A stretch of DNA of 64,000 nt from assembly GCF_023278565.1 (NCBI RefSeq), contig NC_064672.1, positions 2,604,001-2,668,000 of the forward strand. Reading direction: 5' to 3'. Of the stretch, positions 9,879 to 21,467 are shown piece after piece (position 1 is the stretch's first letter; the number at the start of each line of letters is the position of its first letter). The position numbers and the translations under genes were made by a program. The stretch is from Colletotrichum lupini. Its lineage: Eukaryota; Ascomycota; Sordariomycetes; Glomerellales; Glomerellaceae. The notes under the pieces are model-generated. The model did no database searches. It was not told where the DNA came from and saw only the letters and a program-made list of their open reading frames with translations.

Positions 9879-11829
9879 GGTGCAGTAGTGGTGTGCCCTG
9901 CATCGATAGGAGTCGCATCTTAGGGAATGTTCCAATAGAGGCTGTCTTGGACTTGGTGACTAACCTGTGCTCAAACTATCCGTAGAGCCGTCCGGTGATG
10001 TAACCAGTCAGAAGAGTGTCGAGTTGCACACCAAACTTAGCGCATGCTGATTGAAGCTGTCGAGTGATGACGTTTGCGACAGTTATGCGCCAGCGGCCGG
10101 AAGTCCGTTATTAACAAGTACGACGGCACGCTGCAGAAGCGATTCACTCATGCAACATGCAATAGGAGATGGAGGAAGAATTCAGTGCGCAAAACGACAC
10201 ACTTGTGTAGAAGGAAAGTGTAAGGTAATGTATTTGGAGAGACTCGTGGAGGAAGGTTCACACCTTTGCAAGTGAGTTGGAGTTGGTGGGGCAGGTGCGC
10301 GCAACAGTCACCTCACTGAACCACCAACGGGGAAGAGCTGTCAGCCTTGCACTAGCGTCTTGGGACACCTCAAGGCTGCCGTGGGCTGCAGTAGACGCTT
10401 GTCAATGACCCCCGCAAACACATGGCCTGTGCACCTGAAGAGAAAGGAAAGATGAGGGAAAAAAAAAGAGCAGGCAAGTGGAAGTCCTCGATCTCTCCAA
10501 CTTTGAGAGTGAGTTTGCTCGCAGTTTGGCAGCATCAGGTTTCCCAAGCGTAACAGCATCGACACAAAGAATGCTAAAGTGCGGGATGACCGGAATTTGG
10601 ATAGGAGCAAGTAGATCCTGGCCGGCGAGGCAAAGATTGGCCGTCGTTTGCTTTGCGCCGAGTTGCCTTGCGGATGGCAGCTCTAGCTCTGGAGGAAAAC
10701 ATCATGTCATGTTCAAGTGCAAGTTGGCCTGAAGGAAACAGAAATATTTGTTCGAGAAATTCGAGACAGGGTTCCATACTCGGGAAAGCAGGACCAACTT
10801 GATTTGGGTGTCGGGGCGAGCATTTGCGCAGTCGGGTGCTTTCCGCTTCGCCTGGAGAGAAAGGACCCACTAGCAGAGCATATTGACCAATCATGAACAT
10901 GTTTCGCTGGTATCTGTAGCCAGAAGCCTAGAGCCAACCAGAGCAGGCACTAAGCACAGTAGAAGACACCTGCAAGTATCCGTACATCGAGCAAGTGCTG
11001 CGGTGACCCCTTGCCCTGGGCAGTTAGTTTCACGGGTAGTTAGGGGGCATGAGAGTCTGGCAACACTGGCCAGTAACAAACACGTTTGCTGAAAGCCCCC
11101 CCGGTCCACCTCCAAAATTCAATTGCTCCGGGGGTGGATTGCCGTCCACGTTTTTTGAGCCATCGACAACGACGCGCTTCCACTCCCGCTCTATCACAGC
11201 CTGTTCCTGTTATTGTCATCGCCCAGCGCCACCACTCTTGACCGTCAGGAACGCGCCGCCTTTCTTCAGCCAAAGCTAGAACATGGTTTTCTAGTCTTGC
11301 AGTCCGTCATATTTTAGGCTCGATTTTCTCTTTTTTGTCCAAGCAGCCTACCGCCCGGGCTTCGTTTCCTTTTTCCTTGACCAAGACCCGAGTCACAGTC
11401 GCGGTCGCGTCTCGTTCCTTGGGTCCCACTCATTGTCTCGGCCCTCCTGTCGCATTGCTCTCGAGTCACCACGACACCTCTTTGGCTCAGGTCTGGCACA
11501 AAAATTCTAGACTTGACTTGCGCCTTATCCGGATTGTGCAGCCCGCCACTCTGCATTTTCTGCTTCAAGACGCCAGAAAGGAGACAACGGTGAGGCGCAA
11601 CCTCACTGCCCCTTTCTCGTGAGACTCGGCCTCTCACTCACAGGCCTTCAATGAGCATCGAGACCAGACATCTTTCCACTCTGGCTCACCACGTTGAAGT
11701 GGACTTTGCGAAGTAAGGGGCAACCACACTCAGGGTAGATTCGAAGGCTTACGGTCTTCATTTAGCCTTTCTGGGAAGCACCAAGCGGGACTATCTCTAT
11801 AAACCTCTCATGGTCCCCCTTCACCAGCT
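9879..11829. other. Divergent intergenic region, about 1.95 kb
   Basis: Separates the divergent F-box and SUZ12 genes, so it carries both promoters. None of the short open frames shows a domain, codon bias or splice pattern that I recognise. It is pyrimidine-rich on the + strand at 11290-11640, consistent with the leader of the SUZ12 gene. Confidence 0.5.
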
Positions 11830-14062
11830 ATGACGCTTCACTCGCGGCGCCAGCGCAGTACCCCTTTTCTCCAGAGGAACATCTTGCAAGGCATGGGCAA
11901 CACCCAGTCTTCGGCTTCCAAGGCCGCTGCTTCCGGAGATGTTTCCAACGGCCATCATGAGGTCCGCCCCAACAAGCGCCGTCGCATGGATGCCGATCAT
12001 CAGCTCGCCGACCAAATATTTCAGGCGCGAGATGTTGGCGACCTGCAGCGCAACCTCCGTGTTCAGGTCAACAGGATCTTCCACAGGGCCTCCAAAAGAA
12101 TATCCCTGGCTCCTTCCGACGATGTCGTGAACCTGAAAGCCCGATGCAAGGTTTCGCTGTCGCATGTCACCAAAGCTGGTGAGGTCTTGCTCTACTGCAA
12201 CAGCCAGCTGTGCGATATCAGGTCTTTCAAGGACCCTGGCGGCCCAAACCGGATGGCGCGCATCTGCCTGCAACGACCGTTCTATATCCCGGAAGACAGC
12301 ATGCGCATCAACCGCGACGACAACGGCTCCTTTGACTTGGCTGATTCTTACCGTCTCTGTGTCGAGCTCGAAGCTGCCGGCCCAACCTTTTGGCCTCCGA
12401 TTAACATCAACTCTTCAGCCGATGATGCAAACCCTACCGAGGCCATACACTGGGTCCTCGCTGCCGCATCGTCAGATTTATTCACACGCAGGAAGGCACT
12501 ACTAAACCTCAAAGTCAAGAAGACACCGCAGTCCCTTGGCCCGACAGAGCATGTCATCGATATTGATGCGCAGTGGACGACTGCCTTTGAGGCAGGCCAG
12601 ATCCGGGCCGTGGAAGCGGGCACAGAGCCCTCCATCACAGTGTCCGGCATGCTAGCCGCGCAGGACTCACTTCTCACGGATTACGGCCAGGAGCCATTAT
12701 ACGAAAGTCCACCAGGAACTCCAGTGAAGGTTCCTAGAAATGGCGCGGTGAACGGGGATGTCCACATCGACGAGGATCTCGAAGAAGAACTCACCCCCAA
12801 CCGGTCGCTGAGAGTGCGCGGCGCCACCAAGAATTACAACCTGAAAGTCCTCAGTGACAAGGCTCAAGGCAGGGACAAGAAGCGGAAGAAACGCGGTGCC
12901 GCGAATGCCGTTGAAGAGGGGACTGTTACCTATCACCTACCCAGCGAGAAAGTCTGTCTGGATTCATTCCGCTGCGTCACGTGCGGCATGCCACATAGCT
13001 CGCTGCCTCAGCTACAGGTTCATCTCATCAGTCAACATGACCAGTATGAGTTCCGGCCGCAGTCTCGCGCGAAAGGCGCCGAGTTCGAGGTAGCACACCG
13101 CTATGAGTCGTACACATTTGGTCCGGAGCCATTTGCTCTTAGAAGACCTACAAAGGCGTTCGATTTGGATCAGTTCGCAGATGGCAATATTTCATTCTTA
13201 ACATCACGCTTTGGTACCGAAGACCAAAGCACACCTGGACCCCAACCAGTAGGTCGTGGCAGCAAACAACCGCTCGCCAAACCTGCGCAGGTTCGTTCTC
13301 TCGCAAATCCTCTCACAAGAACGTTACTGACTCTGTATAGACACGCTCGACAGTGCTTCTGCCAGATATTGGACAGACGCTCTACGACCCCATCACTAGG
13401 GCCACATTACAACCAGGCACCGAATACAAAAAGCCCCCCGCTAGCGATCAATGGCTCATCCAATGGCATCGTGATGCCTTAGCGGACTTCTCTGATGTCC
13501 CACCGGATGAAAGGGAGTACATGCAGGAGTGGGACAAGTTCATGCTCACCAAGCGCCTCTCGTCCAGCATATACTTCCCCGCGGCCTGGCTGAGCTTTGT
13601 GAGGCTCAAGTCGGAATGGCTCCTCTCCTCGCCTTCTCGTATGACCGAGTTTGGCAAGCATTTTACATACCTGTTGGCGCGAAGTAGTCTCGACCACGGC
13701 ACCGTCGTGGAGGCCCTCGACCACATTGCAACGCGCAAGGCGAAACTTGGCATCAAGACCGGGGAAAATCCGACGCTGGTACCCAAGGGGTCGCCTCAGG
13801 GGCCTCACATCCGCAAGAGTGCCGGTGGTTGCTTGGTGTGTGGGCTGACTGTTCTGGGGCCGAGGCTCCTCCTGTGTACCAACCTGGTGAGTGGTGACCC
13901 CTGAGTAACATTACAAACGACGCCAGCTAACCTTGTCTACAGAAATGCTCGAAACGGCTTTACCACTCGGATTGCATCAGCGAGAACGCAAAGATGAGCG
14001 TCGATGACCCGGATTGGGTTTGCAATGAGTGCTTTGACACACAAGCAGCAGAGCGGACGTAA
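11830..14062 (+). CDS. suz12: Polycomb protein SUZ12 with C-terminal PHD-like finger
   Basis: Core subunit of Polycomb repressive complex 2, which methylates H3K27; nuclear. Exons 11830-13290, 13341-13886 and 13943-14062 (introns of 50 and 56 nt, the second with branch GCTAAC, both in phase 0) encode 708 aa. The N-terminus has TPFLQRNI, the fungal counterpart of the FLxRxL motif near the start of the SUZ12 core. A C2H2 zinc finger follows at about 381-404 (FRCVTCGMPHSSLPQLQVHL with the His pair after it). A VEFS box lies at about 530-620 (MQEWDKFM, WLSFVRLKSEWLL, FGKHFTYLLARSSL). The last ~55 residues form a Cys4-His-Cys3 PHD-like finger (CLVCG, LLLCTNLKCSKRLYHSDC, WVCNECF), which animal SUZ12 lacks. 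An internal Met at 11893 could start translation, but it would lose the conserved FLQRNI. Confidence 0.92.
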
Positions 14063-14628
14063 GAGGGACGCCCGGCCACCGTCAGCCGTGGAAGCAAGAC
14101 GTATAAGTGTATAGTAAGAAATGTCAACCCGTCAGCTCGAGGGACGAGAGAAAGATTGGGGGAGGGGGAACGGAGAAGTGTATGAGGGGAAGAAAGAAGC
14201 CAAGAGAGAAGAAGCTCATCATTTTCCATTTCGACAAACAAAGCGGATGGCATCTACCTGCATGGGGCAAACGGCGTCGCATCATCATCATTGGGGCGGC
14301 CGATAGAGACGGGATTCTAGAGGCACCAGGCATGAAACTATACTAATTGAATCTCACTTTGAAATGACAGTAAATGGCCTCCTGACGACTGAAGTTGTTC
14401 TGTTTTTATAGAGCAATCTATTCGAGATACCAAGACCAACACGTGTACGCGCGGAATCATCAACTAGCAAAAAAACAACGGTTAGAATTTCTGTATGCCC
14501 AACCCGGCGCCGGTGCCCCTTTTGCAATATTGAAAACCATAAGGATACCATTACATTTCTCTCTCTCTCTCTCTCTAATTTGCCTTCTCGACAAGAGAAT
14601 TCAGCCAGCCACCAAGCTCCCAGGTCAC
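14063..14628. other. Convergent 3' region with (TC)n tract
   Basis: Between the 3' ends of SUZ12 (+) and SF3B2 (-). No gene recognised. A short TC dinucleotide run lies at about 14560-14576. Confidence 0.5.
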
Positions 14629-16509
14629 TTAGAACCTGTACTTGCTCTGCTTCTTCTTCTCGTCGTTGCGCTTCTCGTCCACCTTTTGCCTCTTGCGCGA
14701 CTCCTGCGCAATCATCTCGGACAGATCCTCCTCGTACGCCCACTTGGCACCCAGCCCCTCCTCGCGCTTACCCTCCTCGAACCGCCGCCGCACCTCGTCC
14801 TTGCTGATGCCGTCGTTATTGAGCAGCGCGTCCGGGTCGAGCGCGACGTCCACGTCGCCGGGCTTCTTGCGCTTGCGGCTGTCGTCCTCCTGGCCGAGCA
14901 CGGGCATGTTTGCCTTTTGCTGCTGGTTGAGGTCGTACACCCTGTCGCTGCCAAAGAAGCCCTCGGTGCGCTGCTGCCGCTCGGGGATGACCTGGTACGC
15001 CGAGCGCGGGTGCGAGCTCTCCTCCGTGTCGAAGCCGCGGCGCTGCTTGCGCAGGTCCATCTCGCCCGCCACCGAGGTCTCGACGCCGTGGCCCGGGTAA
15101 TCCGTCGGTACGGACGAGACCATGCCGCCCGAGGTCTCGATGCCGCTCGGCGAGGCGAGGCCGCCGCCGGGGCCGTCCTCGTCTTCGGACTCCTCCTCGT
15201 CGGATTCCTCTTCCGAGTCTTCCTCTTCGGACTCCTCGTCGCGGGGTTGCAGCTCACCCCAGAGAGTCTTCTCGACGGGCTCGCCGGTGGCCAGGGGCGC
15301 GGCGACGGGTGGTGCGATTTGTGCGCCGGCCTGGTTTGTGAGACCAAAAACGTCACCTCCGTATAAGGGGCGGTTGAACTCGTCGACGGGGGGCTTGCCC
15401 CAGCCACCGGGATGGAAACCCCACGAACCGCCTGGTGGCGGCGGAGCGTTGAGTCCTGGGATCTTGAGAGTGGGATATGATGGAGGCGGGCCGAATCGCT
15501 GCTGGTTGATGAGCCATGGTGGAGGTGCGCCTGGCGGCATACCCAAGGCCTCCTTTGTGGCCTCGGTCAGGTCGCCCGGCCGGAAGTGCTGGAAATCAAC
15601 CTCGCTCTCCTTGCCCTCGTAGTACACCTCGCCGAACCGCGTGAGCTCCGGCTTGGTCTGGAAACGGAAGAACGCATCGTAGAGCTTCTGGTAGTCGATG
15701 TCCAGTTTGCCCATCTTGGGAGCGACACGCTCACGTTGCTTTTGCTTCAGAGATTGCTGCTCTTGCTTTTCGAGAACAGCATCGCGCATTTCCGTAATGC
15801 CCGTCTCGGCGATAAACTTTGGTAACCGGAAAGGCGGCTTCTCGATACCTCGCTTCGAGGAAAGGTACTCCCTCTTGAGCGCCCAGTGGCCAGGAACGGG
15901 CACCACGTTTCTTTGCGCCTTGATCTGCACGAGAAGGCGGGGATCTGTGGCTGAGGTGTCCTGCCACTCGACAACATCGGGTATCTTGACTAAAGCCTTA
16001 AGTTCCGCAATAGAAAGCTTGTTGAGCTGCTTTCTCTTCTTCTTGGAAAGCTTCGTCTGTCCTGATGCCTCCTCGTCCTCGCTGGGAATATCGTCTTCGT
16101 CCCATATTACCTCGCCTGTGTTTCCTGCATTGGCCTCCTTTGAAACTTCGTCCTCGTCTATCGCGACGCCGAATTTTGAAAAGATATCCTTGAATGCGGC
16201 AAACCTCTCATCGTCAAAGTTGAAATCATCGTCGGCAGGGCCGTCGGCTTCGACCTTGGCGTTGGTCTCGGACTCGTTCTTAACCTCGAGGTCGTTGCCA
16301 TTTGTTTCTTGTGTTGCCTCAGTCTCTTCAGGCTTCTTCTCGTCGTCTTTGACCTCGGGAGTGTTTGACGCGACCTGATTGTCCTCTACGTCAGTATTAC
16401 GCGCGCATGCACCGACATCGAACGGGAAACGCACCTCTGTCTGAGCCTTCTTCTGCTCCTTCTTCTTCGCCCTCCGCATCTGGTTCTTGGTCATCTTTGG
16501 GGCCGCCAT
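14629..16509 (-). CDS. cus1: Splicing factor 3B subunit 2 (Cus1/Sap145)
   Basis: Component of the SF3b complex of the U2 snRNP, needed for stable branch-site binding during spliceosome assembly. The frame encodes 626 aa from ATG at 16509. It begins with a Lys-rich segment (MTKNQMRRAKKKEQKKAQ). An acidic region follows, then the conserved DUF382 part (LKALVKIPDVVEWQD, KRNVVPVPGHWALKREYLSS-like sequence, SKRGIEKPPFRLPKFI). The Pro/Gly-rich PSP domain comes next (EALGMPPGAPPPWLINQQRF, PGGSWGFHPGGWGKPPVD). The tail is acidic, then basic, ending in KYRF. A 51-nt in-frame intron is plausible at 16384-16434 (GTGCGT, branch ACTGAC), which would remove a 17-residue insertion (VRFPFDVGACARNTD and two more) and leave 609 aa. 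Confidence 0.93.
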   Translation of the reverse strand: MAAPKMTKNQMRRAKKKEQKKAQTEVRFPFDVGACARNTDVEDNQVASNTPEVKDDEKKPEETEATQETNGNDLEVKNESETNAKVEADGPADDDFNFDDERFAAFKDIFSKFGVAIDEDEVSKEANAGNTGEVIWDEDDIPSEDEEASGQTKLSKKKRKQLNKLSIAELKALVKIPDVVEWQDTSATDPRLLVQIKAQRNVVPVPGHWALKREYLSSKRGIEKPPFRLPKFIAETGITEMRDAVLEKQEQQSLKQKQRERVAPKMGKLDIDYQKLYDAFFRFQTKPELTRFGEVYYEGKESEVDFQHFRPGDLTEATKEALGMPPGAPPPWLINQQRFGPPPSYPTLKIPGLNAPPPPGGSWGFHPGGWGKPPVDEFNRPLYGGDVFGLTNQAGAQIAPPVAAPLATGEPVEKTLWGELQPRDEESEEEDSEEESDEEESEDEDGPGGGLASPSGIETSGGMVSSVPTDYPGHGVETSVAGEMDLRKQRRGFDTEESSHPRSAYQVIPERQQRTEGFFGSDRVYDLNQQQKANMPVLGQEDDSRKRKKPGDVDVALDPDALLNNDGISKDEVRRRFEEGKREEGLGAKWAYEEDLSEMIAQESRKRQKVDEKRNDEKKKQSKYRF

Positions 16510-17603
16510 CTTGAATCGAGATGCGCCGTGGAGCTGAACGCTTTTGGTGTAGCTTGTGTTACGACGTAGCAGACCACTGCGGCTATGGTAAATCTTCTCG
16601 GATCGATGCGAGGGCGCATGCTTTGTGGGAAAGCAAAACGGCGGTGGTGCTGCAGGCGCGCAGAAGTGGACTGGAGAAGTACAATGCGATGGAACAGATG
16701 TTGATGGGCGTCAAATGCTGAACAGCCTTCTGGAGGCGACTGGCGATACGTGACAGCCGCGCCAAACTTTTGGAGGCTGCTTTACGATTAAGTGGGTCCG
16801 TCCCTAATCCTGGCCGAAGTGAGAACGGTACGTATTCCTAAGTAGCGCAGTAGGTACTGCTCGAAGCTTGGGCCGGCGCCGTCCAGTAAGATGCTTGGGG
16901 TGCCAAGTCTTGTCGGTAGGCGGCGTTACTAATCATCCAGCAGCGCCGTAGGTACCTCCCCATCAATGCCATAACGCCGTACGGACTGCAGGTGCCAACC
17001 CGTTGCGCCGGTCCTCCAGCGGGTTTAGTGCCCCGGGCACGGGCTATTGAATGCCGTGGTACTGGTGGGCGAAGCTCCGTGGGGGGATGCGTTTCTGCCC
17101 CTTGCTCAGCAGGGATAGCAGCCACTGACAACGAGCCATTCCTAAGCCGCGCTGCAGCACCGTGGGATCTCCGATTGATTGAGATGAGGACAGCTCCCCC
17201 AGTAACTTTAGGGAGCTGACTTTTGTATGGACGTGTAAATCTCGCCCTGCCGTCGAGACTTTTTTTTTGCCCATGCGAACAAGAGAGAACGTCTGGCCTC
17301 CCACCATCAGAGCGTCGCCATCTGAAAATCGACCTTCCACAAAGGCAGAGACAATGCTCGACCTTAAGCAAGTCTAAGGTTTTTTGATTCTCTTCGCGCA
17401 TGATTGCCGCATCTGTCACTCGTTTTTCTACCAGTACAAGAGATATATCTCCAGAGGGGTGCCCAGGCCTCAGAGGTACTAGGTAATTTACGAAAATCGC
17501 ATACCCACCCTGCCAGCATTATCAGCTACCTTACGGAGACGGGATACCTTGTCTTGATACCAAGAACTTTTGTCCCCGCCAAATTTCCCCCAGTGCTCGC
17601 GTC
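16510..17603. other. Divergent promoter region
   Basis: Separates SF3B2 (-) from the Sly41-like gene (+). No gene recognised in about 1.1 kb. Confidence 0.5.
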
Positions 17604-19380
17604 ATGCCTCACTCCACAACTTCTGGTTCTATAACACAAACCTCCTCGGTCAATCGGTCGCAGCACTCACCAAGACCGTACGGCGATATCGATTCCCTCT
17701 CTGCCAACGGCAACGGCGGCATGGAGAAATTCCCCGACCACATCGATTCTCACCTCACCAACGGTTCGAGGGCCCCGAGTCCTGCAAAGTCCAACGGCTA
17801 TGCGCTACCAGGAGCGCCCGTAGGCGGCGACCGCTGGCAACCCAGAAAGGAGAGTCTCCAGGGTCGCAGCGTCAGATGGGGTGCGCCGGGCCAGCAGGTG
17901 CCAACGCGGTATGGCCATGGGAGGCAGAAGAGTCTGGGTGACGCCATTCACAACATACGGACAAGAGGCGGAAGCGTCGGCCAGAATGCTCACGAGATAG
18001 CTGATGCGCTCAAGGCGCCTGTCTCTCCTAGGTTGATTGTGAGTCTTGCTTAGAAACGCTGCTCTGCTCCCTTCTTTTTTGCTTGCCAGGCGCTAATGGC
18101 TTGCATCGCAGGCGCTCTGTGTCCTCTGGTACACCTCGTCCGCCCTTACGAACACGTCCTCGAAGTCCATCCTGACCGCCTTCGACAAGCCCGCGACGCT
18201 GACCCTCATCCAATTCGCCTTCGTGGCAACCTACTGCATTCTCTTCGCCTGGCTTGCCAATATCTTTCCAAGTCTCAAGACGACGATACCAGCTCTCAAG
18301 CATGGCATTCGCTACCCTTCCCGCGATGTCATTTCGACGACGATGCCCCTTGCCGCATTCCAGATCTTTGGCCACCTGCTGAGCTCGACCGCGACCTCCA
18401 AGATCCCCGTCTCGCTGGTCCACACCATCAAGGGTCTCTCTCCCCTTTTCACAGTCCTGGCCTACCGCTTGATCTTCAACATCAGGTACTCTGTCAACAC
18501 CTACCTGTCCTTGGTGCCCCTGACCCTCGGGGTCATGCTCGCTTGCTCAGGCAAGCACAACAGCTACAGTGGCGAGCTCCTGGGTATCTTGTACGCCCTC
18601 CTTGCCACCATCATTTTCGTGACGCAGAACATCTTCTCGAAGCGTCTCTTCAACGAAGCCGCTAAGGCCGAGGCTGAAGGTCAGTCAGCGCGATCGCAAA
18701 AGCTCGACAAGCTCAACTTGCTCTGCTACTCCTCTGGCATGGCATTCATCCTGACGGTCCCAATCTGGTTCTGGAGCGAAGGCACCGGAATCATCGGCGA
18801 CGTCCTCCACGATGGCGCAGTCGACCTGAACGAAAAAGCGGGTTCCTTTGACCACGGCCGCCTCACCATCGAGTTCATCTTCAACGGCACCTTTCACTTT
18901 GGACAAAACATCCTCGCCTTCGTCCTCTTGTCCCTCGTCTCGCCAGTGACGTATTCAGTCGCCAGCCTGATCAAGCGTGTGTTCGTCATCGTCATTGCCA
19001 TCATCTGGTTCCGCAACCAAACCACCCCTCTCCAAGGCGTCGGCATCCTGCTGACCTTTGTCGGCCTCTACCTCTACGACCGCACACACGACCGGGACAA
19101 GGCGGACCGCAAGGCAAAGATGATGGAGATCAAGGAGGAACCCCTGCTACCCCTGAATACAAAGGACGCCTTGAACGCCAGCCAGAATGCACCCGTCTTT
19201 GAGAGTCCCATGGTCTCTGCTGGAGCATTTCAGTCATTTAGCAACGGGCATTCGCCTCATGGCGAAGATGCCAAGAAATCTGACGGGCCCAGCAACGGTA
19301 GAGCCCGCGGGGCGAGTAATGCCGCCTGGCTCGCACCGGGTACCAAGCAGGAAGATACCTGGCGATTTGGGGACCGGTAG
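17604..19380 (+). CDS. Sly41-like triose-phosphate-transporter family membrane protein
   Basis: Member of the nucleotide-sugar/triose-phosphate translocator (TPT, DMT superfamily), closest in layout to yeast Sly41, an ER/Golgi membrane protein. Exons 17604-18038 and 18112-19380 (73-nt intron, GTGAGT..GCAG, branch GCTAAT, phase 0) encode 567 aa. The first ~150 residues are hydrophilic and Ser/Gly-rich. About ten hydrophobic segments follow, starting with LCVLWYTSSALTNTSSKSIL and including TIKGLSPLFTVLAYRLIF and SPVTYSVASLIKRVFVIVIA, both typical TPT signatures. The last ~90 residues are a hydrophilic tail starting at DRTHDRDKADRKAK. The first AG after the pyrimidine tract (18088-18089) is rejected because it lies upstream of the branch site and breaks the frame. 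The transported substrate cannot be told from sequence. Confidence 0.88.
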
Positions 19381-19800
19381 AGGGGTTTTTTGGGGCAGGT
19401 CGCAGGATGGGAGTTGTAAAAACATGTCTTTTTTAGGCCAATGAGTCGCAAGGAGTTCAATGTCAATGTACTATCATGATCGGCGCCAGTCTGGGTTGAC
19501 GGCAATGTATGGATGAAACACACGCGCATACACACATGTTCTTGTAAGCTTGCCTTGGGTTTGATGTGATCGGGAGATCTGGGCGAGGCATATGGCGACG
19601 TTCATTCTTCGAGATGAGATACCTAGACACTGGGGATCAAGAAAGGCTCCGGCGTTTGAATGACACTCTCGGTGCATGTAAAGCTGAAATTCCACAACAT
19701 TTCATAACAATTGACAGGATGTCCGTGTCCCCTTCATATTGTTACTGAGTCTAGCCACAAGACCCATCATGCGCCATGTCATACATACGCCAACTCAAGC
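19381..19800. other. Convergent 3' region
   Basis: Between the Sly41-like gene (+) and ORC5 (-). Nothing recognised beyond the two 3' untranslated regions. Confidence 0.5.
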
Positions 19801-21467
19801 TCAGTCGATGAGCCATTCCTCCACCTCAATACCAACGCTCCGCCCCACGCCCCGAATGATATCCCACCCGACGTTAATCCTCCACTTGCCTCCACGGTCC
19901 ATCGGATCACCACCCGTGCCAACCTTCATCAGCAACCGCAAACTCGCAAGCGTCGAGATAGCCATACCCACGTCGCCGTCCACCACGCTGCCGCCACCGA
20001 CAGTACCAAACCCGCCACGCACGTCGGCCTCGGCCCACTCGCTCCGCACGGCAGCAAAGATGGCGAGCATGCGCTCCAGAACGAAAGCGTGCGCGCCGAG
20101 CAGCTTGCGCGAGATCTTCTTGTGCTTGCTCGGCCGGCCTCGTTTGGGGGCTACGAACCCGCCGCCGCGGCGTTTTCGGCGGCCGTGGTGGTAGGTTGAG
20201 AAGAGCGTTAGGTCGTGGCGGGGCGCGTTGTGTGAGGCGAGGTAGGCTGCCAACAGCAGCAGGCGGGTGGTTGTCGGTAGTAGGGTTGTTAGGTCGGCGG
20301 TGGCGGTGCTCATCAGTGCCGCCGCTGATTGAGCTGATGCTGTTGCGTGCTTCGAGGGCGTGCCCACTGGTGTGTGGCCATTCACCTTTGTCGTTGTCGT
20401 CGTCGTCATAGACACCGTCGAAGAAGAATTGCCGAGCTTGATGGAGACGATACTCGGGTTCAGGAGGCTCTCGTCCTGAAAATGCACGCGCGAGGCGATG
20501 AGGAGCTTGGAGAACTCGCGCGGGCCGTGGGTGCGCGCCAGGATGGGCGCCGTGAAGCGCGGCCAGAGGGCGTCGCAGCTGTGGCGGCACGAGGGTAGGG
20601 TGCGGGACGCCGACGTCGTGAGGGCGTCGCAGACGGCGCCGACGAAGCGGGTCCAGAGGAAGTTTGTGTCGTCTTGCGTCGTGGTCGGGGTCGGCGGCGG
20701 CGGGGACGCCGAGATGATTTTGACGAATTCCTGCTTGGTGTAGTTTGGGAATTGGATGTGTGGTACGAAGGAGATGCGGAGGCTGGAGGGGGGAGGGGCG
20801 GTGACGATGAAGACGCAGGTTAGGCATGGTATCTATGGAACGGTAGCTTGTCAGTATGCCATAGTTGAGCGCATGCGAGGTGTATGATCACTCACCACTT
20901 CGGATAGCCGTGCTAATGCTGGGAGGAGAGTTGCGGGAGCGTCTCTCTGACGGTCAATTGCGTCAAAGACGAGCACGAGGCGCCAGCCGTCGGGTCGTTG
21001 TGTGTACTTTAGCATCTTGCACAGCTCAACCATCAATTGAGCTAACGTCTCGCACTTCTTGGACGGAGCCTCCCATTGTATCGCGTCCACCACGGCAGCG
21101 ATTGTCCGCTCGAATAAATGCCGGCCCGTGATACATTGTATAGAGTTGACGATGGCGAAGCTGAGAGAGGTTTTGGGGTCGGCTTCCGGTTCTTCGTCGA
21201 GGGGCTTGGAGAGCCTCTGCAGGAGAGCCTCGATGATGGCCGACTTTCCGGTGGCTTCGGTGCCGTAGACGATGAGGTTCCGGCAGGGCGCGGCGGCGGG
21301 CTGAAGTGTCGAGGTCAATTTCTGGCCTTCACATAGAGTCAAGCAAAAGATTGGCGACTCACATGGAGAAGAGTAGCTAAAGACCGGATCTGACGTTCGC
21401 GGCAGGGGAAACGTTCGAATAAGGGGGATAGGAGGAGCTCCTCGGGAAGCTGGAAGAGAGACGCCAT
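19801..21467 (-). CDS. orc5: Origin recognition complex subunit 5
   Basis: AAA+ subunit of the six-part complex that marks replication origins. The model is exons 21467-21363, 21300-20896 and 20832-19801, coding 513 aa. Exon 1 encodes MASLFQLPEELLLSPLFERF and then CRERQIRSLATLLH. The Walker A motif GTEATGKS falls at residues 48-55 and the Walker B-like LVLVFDAID about 95 residues later. The C-terminal ORC5 domain holds SKLLIASRVHF and SRKLLGAHAFVLERMLAIF. Intron 2 (20833-20895, 63 nt) is clear. For intron 1, two acceptors keep the frame: one gives a 41-nt intron, the other (chosen) 62 nt and the join LLH-PAAAPCRNLIVYG. A basic AT-hook-like stretch, KRGRPSKHKK, lies in the C-terminal part. A Thr-rich insert (TTTTTKVNGH) interrupts the C-terminal domain. 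Confidence 0.9.

Noticed and set aside
18088..18089. First AG as acceptor of the Sly41-like intron
   Set aside because: It lies before the GCTAAT branch site; using it breaks the frame, while the AG at 18110-18111 restores it.
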